Positions 17,442 through 25,305 of a DNA stretch of 64,000 nt are shown here, piece after piece. The notes beneath the pieces are model-generated. The model did no database searches and was not told where the DNA came from. It saw nothing but the letters and a program-made list of their open reading frames with translations. Source of the stretch: Gemmatimonadota bacterium (GTDB taxonomy: Bacteria; Gemmatimonadota; Gemmatimonadetes; Gemmatimonadales; GWC2-71-9); NCBI GenBank assembly GCA_027294455.1, contig JAPULZ010000079.1, forward strand, positions 1 through 64,000, in the 5' to 3' direction. A program made the translations under genes and the position numbers. Positions within the stretch are counted from its first letter, which is position 1. Each line of letters starts with the position of its first letter.

Positions 17442-18551
17442 GTGGACTGGCCCGACGGCCTGTTCCGTCGCGTGGCGGTGCCGCGGTTGCCGGGTTCGCA
17501 GGCGGTGCGCGCGGTAGAGGACCTCATCGTGGATCGGCTCGTCGCCACGGGCTATCGTGTCGAGCGTCAAGCGTTCCGGACCTCGGTGGCGCGTCTGCGG
17601 GCCGTCGGGGTGGTGGGGGCCGGCCTCGGATGGTGCGCGCTAGCTTTTTTCCCTCTGTTCGTCCTCCCATTCCCCGGTTACGTGGTCGCGGCCACGGGCG
17701 CGGCGGCGCTGGCAATGGTTGCCCTCGTGGCGGTTGGCGTGGCGCGGCGACGCCCGAGTGAGACGGAAGCGGTGGCCGCCACCAACATCATTGCCACCCG
17801 GTCGGCAACGCCAGCCTGCTGGCTGGTTGCCCATTCCGACAGCAAAGCGCAGAAGTTGTCGTTGCGGGGGCGCGTCGTGGCGTTTGCGGCGCTCGGACTC
17901 GGAACCTTGGGGCTCGTGGTGTGCCTGATCATCCGGGTGGCCGGTCCCCTGCCCGTTGGCGTCGTGGCGCCATGGATCCTGTTCACGCTGGCCGGCGGTG
18001 CCGCCATGGCCGTGTCGTGGTCGGTGGGGGACTCGCCCGGGGCGGTGGACAACGCGTCGGGAATCATCGCGGTGCTCGTTGCAGCCGAACTGGCGCGGCA
18101 TCGGTCGGACATCGGTGTGCTGATCACCGGCGCAGAAGAGTATGGCATGGAGGGCTCCCGGGCGTGGACTGCCGCGGGCGCCCCCAGGGGGGTGTTCGTG
18201 AACTTCGACGGTCTCGACGATCGTGGCGCGTTCACCCTGATGCGCCACGACCCGGCGAGGACATCCGCCTCCCCCGAGGCGGTGTCCGGCGTCGCGGTGT
18301 TCGATGCCGTTTCGGCCGCTCTCACCGACGACGGGCATGGCCTGCGCCGTTCACGGCTCCCGCTCGGGATCTTCGTGGACGGTTCCGTCCTGGCGGCGGC
18401 GGGGATGCCGGGTGTCACCCTGAGCCGCGGGGATTGGCGTACACTGGGGGTCGTCCACACGGAGCGGGACACCGCGGACCGCGCGGGGGTGCGCAGTGCG
18501 GTAGAGGCGGGGCGACTGGTCGCCCGGGCCGTCGACGAGCTGCTCGGTTGA
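17442..18551 (+). CDS. Membrane M28-family metallopeptidase with an in-domain hydrophobic insertion
   Basis: A 369-residue protein with a GTG start. Zinc-aminopeptidase motifs occur in M28 order: AHSDSK (about residue 129), PGAVDNASG (about 203), GAEEYGMEGS (about 230), VNFDGLDD, and VHTERDT near the C-terminus. One hydrophobic pair lies before the domain (about residues 52-100). A second lies between the first and second metal-ligand motifs (about 148-190), where ordinary M28 enzymes have only a short loop. That makes the topology unusual. The final CTCGGTTGA end is followed by a terminator. The substrate is unknown. Confidence 0.78.
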   Translation: MDWPDGLFRRVAVPRLPGSQAVRAVEDLIVDRLVATGYRVERQAFRTSVARLRAVGVVGAGLGWCALAFFPLFVLPFPGYVVAATGAAALAMVALVAVGVARRRPSETEAVAATNIIATRSATPACWLVAHSDSKAQKLSLRGRVVAFAALGLGTLGLVVCLIIRVAGPLPVGVVAPWILFTLAGGAAMAVSWSVGDSPGAVDNASGIIAVLVAAELARHRSDIGVLITGAEEYGMEGSRAWTAAGAPRGVFVNFDGLDDRGAFTLMRHDPARTSASPEAVSGVAVFDAVSAALTDDGHGLRRSRLPLGIFVDGSVLAAAGMPGVTLSRGDWRTLGVVHTERDTADRAGVRSAVEAGRLVARAVDELLG

Positions 18552-18601
18552 CGCGATTCGGGTCCACTCCTACCTTTCGTCAAAGGATGCTCCGACGGAA
18601 C

Positions 18602-18617
18602 CCCCGCGGGGCTTTTT
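18602..18617 (+). terminator. Probable rho-independent terminator after the M28 peptidase gene
   Basis: A GC palindrome CCCCGCGGGG is followed by C and a run of five T. It lies about 50 bases after the peptidase stop and 80 bases before purA. The stem is short, so it may work only in part. Confidence 0.6.
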
Positions 18618-18695
18618 GTTTGCCCTCAGATCAGCCAGCGGTTTGTTGCGGCGATGGCTCGGCGTGCGCTGGCGGCCAACGCTGCGGGAGAAAGT

Positions 18696-19979
18696 ATGTT
18701 CGGTCCAAAGCGGCACTGTGTCGTCGTGGTAGGGGCGCAGTGGGGTGACGAGGGGAAGGGCAAGATCGTCGATGTCCTGGCGGAGCGCGCCGACCTGGTG
18801 GTGCGGTATCAGGGCGGTGCCAATGCGGGACACACCGTCATCAAGGGCGACGACGAGTTCATTCTGCACCAGATTCCCTCAGGAGTACTGCATCCGTCGA
18901 CCCGGTGTGTGATTGGAAACGGCGTCGTGCTGGACCCGGAAACGATGCTGGAAGAATTGGATGACCTGGTGGCCCGGGGTGTCGACGTGGCCGGGCGGGT
19001 GGTCGTGTCCGATCGGGCTCATCTCGTGCTGCCGTATCACAAGCGACTGGACAAGGCGTCCGAAAAGGAACAGCGAATCGGGACGACCGGTCGCGGCATC
19101 GGTCCCGCATATGAAGACAAGATCGGCCGGCGCGGCGTGCGGGCGGGAGATCTGCGATGCCTTGAGCGGCTGTGGCCTTTCTTGGAGAAACGTGTCCAAG
19201 AGGTCAACCAGCGACTCGAACTTCTGGGTGCGGACGACCGGGTCTCGATGGAGGATCACGTGAGCTTGCTCGAGCGGGTGGCGCCGCGGTTGGTGCCCAT
19301 GTTGGAGGACACGGGGCTCACCACGTTCCTGGCACTCCAGGAGGGACGGCGCGTGCTGCTCGAGGGTGCCCAAGGGTCACAGCTGGACGTGGACCACGGT
19401 ACGTACCCGTTCGTGACGTCGTCCAACACCACGGCTGGTGGTGCCGCGCTCGGTGCGGGGATCGGTCCGATGAAGATCGATGCCGTGCTCGGGGTCGTGA
19501 AGGCGTACACGACCCGCGTGGGCAACGGCCCGCTGCCCACGGAAGCGGACGAGACGGAGGCGGCGACACTCCGATCGCTCGGTGAAGAGTATGGGGCAAC
19601 GACCGGCCGCCCGCGGCGCTGTGGATGGTTCGATGCTGTGGTGGTGCGTTATGCGGTGCGGGTCAACGGGCTCACCGACCTCGCCGTGACCAAGCTCGAC
19701 GTGCTCGACAGTTTGCCACGCATCCCCTTGTGCACCGGATACAGCATCGCCGGCGATGTCGTGGACGAAATGCCTTCGGATGCCGACGCGCTCGAGCGCA
19801 TCGAGCCGCAGTATGAATTCGTCGATGGGTGGAACCGTCCCACCTCGGATGCACGGTGCCTGGCCGACTTGCCGCCGCAAGCGCGCGCGTACCTGGATAG
19901 GATCCAGGACCTGGTACGCGTTCCGATCAGTTACGTGAGCGTCGGCACACGCCGGGACCAGATCATCGGCGTGGATTAG
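18696..19979 (+). CDS. purA: Adenylosuccinate synthetase
   Basis: A 427-residue enzyme of normal length that joins IMP and aspartate with GTP in AMP synthesis. The ATG at 18696, about 8 bases after GGGAG, was chosen over an earlier in-frame ATG because it places the GTP loop GAQWGDEGKGK at the family position. Other signatures are GGANAGHTV, TGRGIGPAYEDK, EGAQGSQLDVDHGTYPFVT (split here) and TTGRPRRCGWFDAV. Confidence 0.98.
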   Translation: MFGPKRHCVVVVGAQWGDEGKGKIVDVLAERADLVVRYQGGANAGHTVIKGDDEFILHQIPSGVLHPSTRCVIGNGVVLDPETMLEELDDLVARGVDVAGRVVVSDRAHLVLPYHKRLDKASEKEQRIGTTGRGIGPAYEDKIGRRGVRAGDLRCLERLWPFLEKRVQEVNQRLELLGADDRVSMEDHVSLLERVAPRLVPMLEDTGLTTFLALQEGRRVLLEGAQGSQLDVDHGTYPFVTSSNTTAGGAALGAGIGPMKIDAVLGVVKAYTTRVGNGPLPTEADETEAATLRSLGEEYGATTGRPRRCGWFDAVVVRYAVRVNGLTDLAVTKLDVLDSLPRIPLCTGYSIAGDVVDEMPSDADALERIEPQYEFVDGWNRPTSDARCLADLPPQARAYLDRIQDLVRVPISYVSVGTRRDQIIGVD

Positions 19980-20023
19980 TGAAGAGCAAAGCGCGCAGCG
20001 CGGCCGCTCGGAAGCAAGTGTCG

Positions 20024-20037
20024 GTGCGGAGCCGCAC
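20024..20037. terminator. Short inverted repeat between convergent purA and the tyrosine kinase gene
   Basis: GTGCGGAGCCGCAC is a perfect inverted repeat in the 86-base gap between two converging genes. It could end transcription from either side, but neither side has a T run, so it is only a candidate terminator. Confidence 0.35.
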
Positions 20038-20065
20038 GGCCGTTACGGGCTAAAATCGCTGGGTA

Positions 20066-22429
20066 CTACTTGAGCCCAGCAACCCGCGAAGCAACGGCCT
20101 TGACACGTGAGCGCACGTGCGGCAGGTTGCGGCGGTACGAATAGTAGGAGTACTGCGGGTCCTTCCGATTCGTGACGGCGTTGAGGATGGCGCCGGCGAT
20201 CCGCGCCCGCACCCGGCGCAGCTGTTCCAGCGCGCGCTGTGCCGCGATTTCTTCGGTGTCGCCACTTCGCACCACCAACATGGTCGCATCGGCGGTGATG
20301 GACACGACCGCTGCGTCGGTCACCGGCAACGCCGGCGGCGTGTCCATGATGATGTACTCGTAGTCATGCCGTAGTTCCATCACGAGGGCATCCATGGCCG
20401 ACGACCCGAGAAGCTCGGACGGATTCGGCGGCGTCGATCCACTCGGGAGAAGATCGAGGGACGGCGCAACTTCCGGCCGAATGGCTTCGGCTGCGCTGAC
20501 GGTGCCGACCAGCACGTCGGTCAATCCCGGATCCTGCACCAGGCCAAAGGCGCGATGCACGGACGACCGGCGAAGATCGCCATCGACGAGAATCGTTCTG
20601 CGGCCGCTCTGCGCCAGCGTGAGGGCCAGGTTGACCGCCGTGGTCGTCTTGCCTTCGCGAGGTCCGGGGCTTGTCACGGCCACGAACTGCAGCGACTTCT
20701 CGGCTCCGACGAATGTGACGTTGGTGCGAAGCGCCCGGTATGCCTCCACCGCCGGTTCGTCCGGATCCAGGTTCGCGATCGTAGCACCCGGCGCCAGGGC
20801 GCCGTTCGACTTCGACGCAAGCTTGGGGTCCAGCGGGATGATGCCCAGCACCGGCACACCCAGGACCCGCTCGATGTCGGAGGGGGTCTTGACGGTCTGG
20901 TCGAGGTATTCCAGGAAAAAGGCCGCGGCGAGGCCTAGCAACAGGCCGACGAGCACGCCGAGCAGCACCCGCTGCCGCACGCTCGTGCCCACGTCGAAGG
21001 CCGGTGAGGCGTCGTCGAGTACCTCGATGTACGGCGCGATGGTCGCTTCCTGCATGCGAGCGGCCTGGTACTGCCCGAGCAAGTAGCGCTGCGTCTGGTT
21101 CAAGATGTTGGACTCGAGGTTCAGTTGGCCGATGCGCGACTCCATGCTCGGAAACGCCGACAATATCTCGCGTTGTCTCTGAATCTCGCGCTGGATGGCG
21201 CCGATGCGAGATTCGACGCTGTTGATGGTGGCGTCCACGGCGCTGCGCAGGGCGCGGTGCCCTTGCCGGATCTGTTGATCCACCGCCGAGACCTGTGGGT
21301 TGGTCTCGTTGAATCCGAGGGCGCCCGCCGTCAGGCCGTTGCGCTGATCGTAGCGTTCCAGCAACCCGGTGATCTGAAAGCGGAGTGCGGCGTTGGCGCC
21401 GATACCCTCGATGGCCGCCAGCCGATTCAAGGTCTCGACACCGATCGAATCCGGCGATGCCATGGCGTCGCGGATCGTCGAGACCTGCACCATGGCAGAG
21501 TGCCGGTTCTCCTCCAGCTGCCGGATCGTTTGCATGACAGCGTTTTCTTGGATGCCGAGGTCGGTGATCTGCTGACCTTCCTTATATTCCTGTAGTTCGC
21601 GGAGGCTGGCCTGAAACTCCACCGTCGACTGTCGGAGCTGGTTCTCGATATAGGTTCGGCGAGCCGCCGCCGTCGCCATCGCGCGCCGAACGCCCATGGT
21701 GCGGAGCAGAAACGCTGCACGCTGCAGCACCACCGGCACGAGCGTCGGGTCGGTGCCCGTGTACCACATGTCGACCGCATTGGTCCCGTCGCGGACGCGG
21801 TACGAGAGCCCAGCCGACACCCGTCTCGCGGCGGCGGCCCGGGTCACGACGCGAATTCCCACCGACCGCCCCGGATCCTGAGGAAGGGCCGTGAAGGAGA
21901 ACCCCGGGCCCGTGACCGGCTCCTCGAGGGTTCCCGTGCTGAGGATCGTACCGAAGGCGTCCATCAAGCGGTAGCGTTCAGTATCGACCTCCAACTGGTA
22001 CTCGCCCGGCGGAGCGCTCCCGGAATCCACGAGGATCCCCGTCATCACCCGGCCCCGGAACACGGTCGGATCGTCGATGCCGATCTGGAGCTGCCTGCCG
22101 TCGACGACTTCCAGCGCGAGTCCCTGGGTCGTGAGCACCAGGGCCTCGGAGAGGATCGGATCGGTCTGGAGCGCCAGTTCATCGACGTCGATGTCATCGA
22201 GCCGGGCGAAGACCTGCTTCGGAGAGTGGATCTGGACGGTAAGCCGGGATCGGTATTGGGGCACGGCCTGCCGACCGGCATAATACGCCCCGCCGCCGAC
22301 GAGGATCGCGAGCACGCTCACGATCACCCAATGGCGATTGATCACCGCGATCAGATCCCGAAGGTGGATCTCGCGGTGCATTGGCAGGGCGATATCGGGC
22401 GCGTTCGGACCCGATTCCGGTCGATTCAC
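20066..22429 (-). CDS. Polysaccharide co-polymerase fused to bacterial tyrosine kinase (Wzc-like)
   Basis: A 787-residue inner-membrane protein that in the family controls chain length and export of exopolysaccharide. An N-terminal Wzz-like region begins with a membrane segment at about 33-51; a long periplasmic part with coiled coil (about 265-450) follows; a second membrane segment is near 484-506. The cytoplasmic BY-kinase has Walker A SPGPREGKTTT (about 585), Walker A' ILVDGDLRR (about 612), Walker B IIMDTPP (about 692), and a C-terminal tyrosine cluster YSYYSYRR for autophosphorylation. No glycosyltransferase or Wza gene lies nearby, so it is an orphan in this window. Confidence 0.93.
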   Translation of the reverse strand: MNRPESGPNAPDIALPMHREIHLRDLIAVINRHWVIVSVLAILVGGGAYYAGRQAVPQYRSRLTVQIHSPKQVFARLDDIDVDELALQTDPILSEALVLTTQGLALEVVDGRQLQIGIDDPTVFRGRVMTGILVDSGSAPPGEYQLEVDTERYRLMDAFGTILSTGTLEEPVTGPGFSFTALPQDPGRSVGIRVVTRAAAARRVSAGLSYRVRDGTNAVDMWYTGTDPTLVPVVLQRAAFLLRTMGVRRAMATAAARRTYIENQLRQSTVEFQASLRELQEYKEGQQITDLGIQENAVMQTIRQLEENRHSAMVQVSTIRDAMASPDSIGVETLNRLAAIEGIGANAALRFQITGLLERYDQRNGLTAGALGFNETNPQVSAVDQQIRQGHRALRSAVDATINSVESRIGAIQREIQRQREILSAFPSMESRIGQLNLESNILNQTQRYLLGQYQAARMQEATIAPYIEVLDDASPAFDVGTSVRQRVLLGVLVGLLLGLAAAFFLEYLDQTVKTPSDIERVLGVPVLGIIPLDPKLASKSNGALAPGATIANLDPDEPAVEAYRALRTNVTFVGAEKSLQFVAVTSPGPREGKTTTAVNLALTLAQSGRRTILVDGDLRRSSVHRAFGLVQDPGLTDVLVGTVSAAEAIRPEVAPSLDLLPSGSTPPNPSELLGSSAMDALVMELRHDYEYIIMDTPPALPVTDAAVVSITADATMLVVRSGDTEEIAAQRALEQLRRVRARIAGAILNAVTNRKDPQYSYYSYRRNLPHVRSRVKAVASRVAGLK

Positions 22430-22703
22430 TGGGTTGGTGACCTTTCTCCAAGTCCTCTGGAGGGCGATTCTGTAGCGGCATTTCCAGCCTGCGGGTCACT
22501 CGCCAGAGGTCGGGAAACGGCCTTTCGCCCTTGAAAAGGCAACAAATATGCCTCTTACAGGGTGCCGGGTCTGTGACGGATTCCCCGGCCAGCCGGGTCA
22601 GGCGGTTTGGGACTGCAGGCTTGGAACAGGACCGGAAATCGGTTTTGGGTCGCGGAGCAGATCGCCTGACTCCTGTGATTGAAAGCGCCTTCGGCCTCTG
22701 GTC
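22430..22703 (-). other. Long untranslated leader of the tyrosine kinase gene (candidate)
   Basis: About 270 bases lie between the predicted promoter and the kinase start with no convincing gene on either strand. The segment holds a 6-bp inverted repeat CCCGGC-CA-GCCGGG (22584-22597) and several other short GC stems. I recognised no known riboswitch class and no ops element. It may be a structured leader or simply spacer. Confidence 0.4.
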
Positions 22704-22709
22704 GGACAC

Positions 22710-22749
22710 AACATAGTAATTGCCTGGGTGTTGCACAAGTCATTATGAT
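22710..22749. promoter_or_regulatory. Overlapping divergent sigma70-type promoters
   Basis: Plus strand: TTGCCT (22720-22725), 18 bases, TATGAT (22744-22749), reading to glycerate kinase. Minus strand: TTGTGC (22738-22733), 17 bases, TATGTT (22715-22710), reading to the tyrosine kinase. The segment is clearly AT-richer than its surroundings. The two promoters interleave, so they may compete for polymerase. Confidence 0.55.
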
Positions 22750-22804
22750 TTATGACTTTACGTAGATTTTCACCATGTACTGGACCCGGTTGGGGATGGA
22801 TCGG

Positions 22805-23881
22805 ATGACCGACAGACCCCGGGTGCTGATCGTGGCAGGGGCCTTCAAGGAGAGCTTCGGAGCTCCAGAAGTAGCGGGGATCTGCCGGGAAGCGCTGGCC
22901 GCCGCGGGGGCGAGCACCATCGTGATACTGGCCAGTGATGGGGGGGATGGCCTCCTGGATGCTCTCGGGGCCCATGTAATTCGCACGACTACCCACGAAG
23001 TGCAGGGCCCTTTGGGGAATCCGGTCCGTCCGGCTGTGGGCTGGCTGAACGATCGGACGGCGGTCATCGAATCCCGCATGGTGTGTGGTCTCCGGCTCGT
23101 TCCGCCGGCCAGACGGGACCCGGAAAGGACCTCCACCGAGGGATTGGGTGAGCTGCTGGCCTTCGTAGCGGATGCGGGGGCCCACCGGGCCTACGTGGGC
23201 CTCGGTGGCAGTGCCACGATGGACGGTGGGCTGGGTATGGCGCGGGCCTGGGGGTGGACTCCCCGGGACAATGCGGGCGGTGTGCTGGGACCGGGTGGCG
23301 GCGCCCTCCGGCATCTCTCGGCGCTGGAACCCGGAACCCCGCCCCGCCTCGAGGTGACCGGCCTGGTGGACGTTCGTAACCGGCTGAGCGGTCCCGACGG
23401 AGCCCGGGTTTACGCCTCTCAGAAGGGGGCATCGGCGAAGGCGGCCGACCGGCTCGATCAGGGGCTCGAGCGTCTGGTCCAGATCCTGGGGGAGCGTGGG
23501 CTCGAGTGGGCGGCGCGGGAGGGGGCCGGCGCGGCCGGCGGGCTCGGGTTCGGCGTGCTGGCCTTCGCCGGCGGGCGGCTGGAGCCGGGCGCCCCCTGGT
23601 TGCTCGACCGGGCGGGGTTCGACCGTTTTCTCGGGCGGGTCGACGGCGTCATCACCGGCGAGGGCGGTTTCGACGCAACGTCCCTGGCCGGCAAGCTCAC
23701 GGGCGAGGTCATCCGGCGGGCCCGTGAGGCCGGCAAGCCGGTAGGGTTGCTCGCTCCCACCGCCACCGACGTGCCAGACGGCGTGATGGTGGAGCGCGGC
23801 GGCGGGATGTGGGATGCGGCCGAGCTGGGGAGGCGTGCTGCAATGCTGGCTCGGCGCCTGATTCGCTTGCCGCCCGGATAG
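22805..23881 (+). CDS. Glycerate kinase (GarK/GlxK family)
   Basis: A 358-residue cytoplasmic kinase phosphorylating glycerate. Family motifs are AGAFKESF at the N-terminus, DGGDGLLDALG, the GLGGSATMDGG loop (about residue 135), and GAGAAGGLGFG followed by ITGEGGFDATSLAGK. I chose the ATG at 22805 because MTDRPRVLIVAGAFKES matches the usual family start; an ATG at 22775 would add ten residues. The family contains 2- and 3-phosphoglycerate-forming enzymes that cannot be told apart here. Confidence 0.93.
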   Translation: MTDRPRVLIVAGAFKESFGAPEVAGICREALAAAGASTIVILASDGGDGLLDALGAHVIRTTTHEVQGPLGNPVRPAVGWLNDRTAVIESRMVCGLRLVPPARRDPERTSTEGLGELLAFVADAGAHRAYVGLGGSATMDGGLGMARAWGWTPRDNAGGVLGPGGGALRHLSALEPGTPPRLEVTGLVDVRNRLSGPDGARVYASQKGASAKAADRLDQGLERLVQILGERGLEWAAREGAGAAGGLGFGVLAFAGGRLEPGAPWLLDRAGFDRFLGRVDGVITGEGGFDATSLAGKLTGEVIRRAREAGKPVGLLAPTATDVPDGVMVERGGGMWDAAELGRRAAMLARRLIRLPPG

Positions 23882-23914
23882 CCCCCGTCTATCTTGCTGC
23901 TGCTTTTTTCGTTT

Positions 23915-23931
23915 CGGGATCCCGGATCCCG
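23915..23931. promoter_or_regulatory. 17-bp palindrome upstream of glyQS
   Basis: CGGGATCCCGGATCCCG is a perfect palindrome around one central base. It stands 30 bases before the glycyl-tRNA synthetase start and just after a run of six T. It could be an operator or the stem of a small hairpin; no protein can be named. Confidence 0.4.
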
Positions 23932-23960
23932 CCACTCGCAACTCGGTGGTTCCTCAGTCC

Positions 23961-25277
23961 ATGGACAAGCTCGTGTCGCTCGCCAAACGGCGAGGTTTCG
24001 TGTTCCAATCGTCGGAGATCTACGGCGGACTCGGTTCGGTGTGGGATTACGGGCCGCTCGGCGTGGAGCTCAAGAAGAATCTCACCGAGCGGTGGTGGCG
24101 GTCGATGGTCCGCGAGCGGGACGATATCGAAGGGATCGAGTCGGCGATCCTGATGCATCCACGGGTGTGGGAAGCCTCGCAACACGTATCGCAGTTCACT
24201 GATCCGCTGGTGGACTGCCGGCAGTGCAAGAATCGATTCCGCGCCGACGACGAGCGCATCAAGGGTACGCCCGGTGAAGCAACCGGCCAGTGCCCCGTGT
24301 GTGGCAACAAGGGCACGTTGACCGAGCCGCGCATGTTCAACCTCATGTTCAAGACGTTCATGGGTCCCGTGGAAGACGAGGCGGCGCAGATCTTTCTGCG
24401 GCCGGAAACCGCTCAAGGCACGTACGTGAATTTTCTGAACGTCATGCAGGCGGCGCGCCAGAAGATGCCGTTCGGCATCGCGCAGATCGGCAAGGCATTC
24501 CGCAACGAGATCACCCCGGGCAATTTCATCTTTCGGACCCGCGAGTTCGAGCAGATGGAGATGCAGTTTTTCGTCAAGCCGGGTGACGACGAAGAGTGGT
24601 TCGAGTACTGGCACGAACGCCGGATGCAGTGGCACAAGGACCTCGGCATCAATCCGGACAAGCTCCGATATCATGCCCACGGGCCCGATGAGCTGGCTCA
24701 CTATGCCAAGCGGGCCGAGGACATCCAGTACGAGTTTCCGTTCGGGTGGCAGGAATACGAAGGAATACACAATCGCACCGACTTCGACCTCTCGCGCCAT
24801 CAGGAGTATTCCGGCAAGAAATTACAGGTCGCCGATCCGGGTTCCAGCGAGCGGTACGTGCCTTACGTGGTCGAGACCGCTCTGGGAGTGGGCAGGTTGT
24901 TCCTCGTGGTACTGGCGGATGCCTATCGCGAGGAAGAGGTCGAAGGTCAGGTGCGCGTGGTCCTCGGGTTGCATCCGTCCATCGCGCCCATCAAGGCGGG
25001 CGTCTTTCCCTTGGTGAAGAAGGACGGCATGCCCGAACTGGCCAGAACGATCCACGCGGATCTGAAGACTCGGTTCCCGGTATTCTATGACGACGGGGGA
25101 TCGATTGGTCGGCGGTATCGCCGGCAGGACGAGGCCGGAACACCCTTTGGGGTGACGATCGATGGCGAGACCGTCGCGGAGCACACCGTGACCGTGCGCC
25201 ATCGGGATACGCTGCAGCAAGATCGGATTGCGATGGACCAACTCGCCACTTATCTGACCGAGCGCATCGCCGGATGA
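23961..25277 (+). CDS. glyQS: Glycine-tRNA ligase, single-chain alpha2 type
   Basis: A 438-residue class II synthetase charging tRNA-Gly. The ATG at 23961 gives MDKLVSLAKRRGFVFQSSEIYGG. The class II motifs are FRNEITPGNFIFRTREFEQMEMQFF (motif 2, shown in part in the gene as RNEITPGNFIF) and the C-terminal TALGVGRLFLVV with the anticodon-binding domain PSIAPIKAGVFPL. A four-cysteine zinc element is visible at C-x2-C (CRQC) and CPVC. It is the eukaryote-like dimeric form, not the alpha2beta2 glyQ/glyS form. Confidence 0.97.
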   Translation: MDKLVSLAKRRGFVFQSSEIYGGLGSVWDYGPLGVELKKNLTERWWRSMVRERDDIEGIESAILMHPRVWEASQHVSQFTDPLVDCRQCKNRFRADDERIKGTPGEATGQCPVCGNKGTLTEPRMFNLMFKTFMGPVEDEAAQIFLRPETAQGTYVNFLNVMQAARQKMPFGIAQIGKAFRNEITPGNFIFRTREFEQMEMQFFVKPGDDEEWFEYWHERRMQWHKDLGINPDKLRYHAHGPDELAHYAKRAEDIQYEFPFGWQEYEGIHNRTDFDLSRHQEYSGKKLQVADPGSSERYVPYVVETALGVGRLFLVVLADAYREEEVEGQVRVVLGLHPSIAPIKAGVFPLVKKDGMPELARTIHADLKTRFPVFYDDGGSIGRRYRRQDEAGTPFGVTIDGETVAEHTVTVRHRDTLQQDRIAMDQLATYLTERIAG

Positions 25278-25305
25278 GTGAGGTACTGAATCCAAGGGGG
25301 ATAGT

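Noticed and set aside
22430..22703. Known riboswitch (c-di-GMP type) or ops antitermination element in the tyrosine kinase leader.
   Set aside because: The conserved cores of these elements are not found on either strand. The leader is kept only as a candidate of unknown type.
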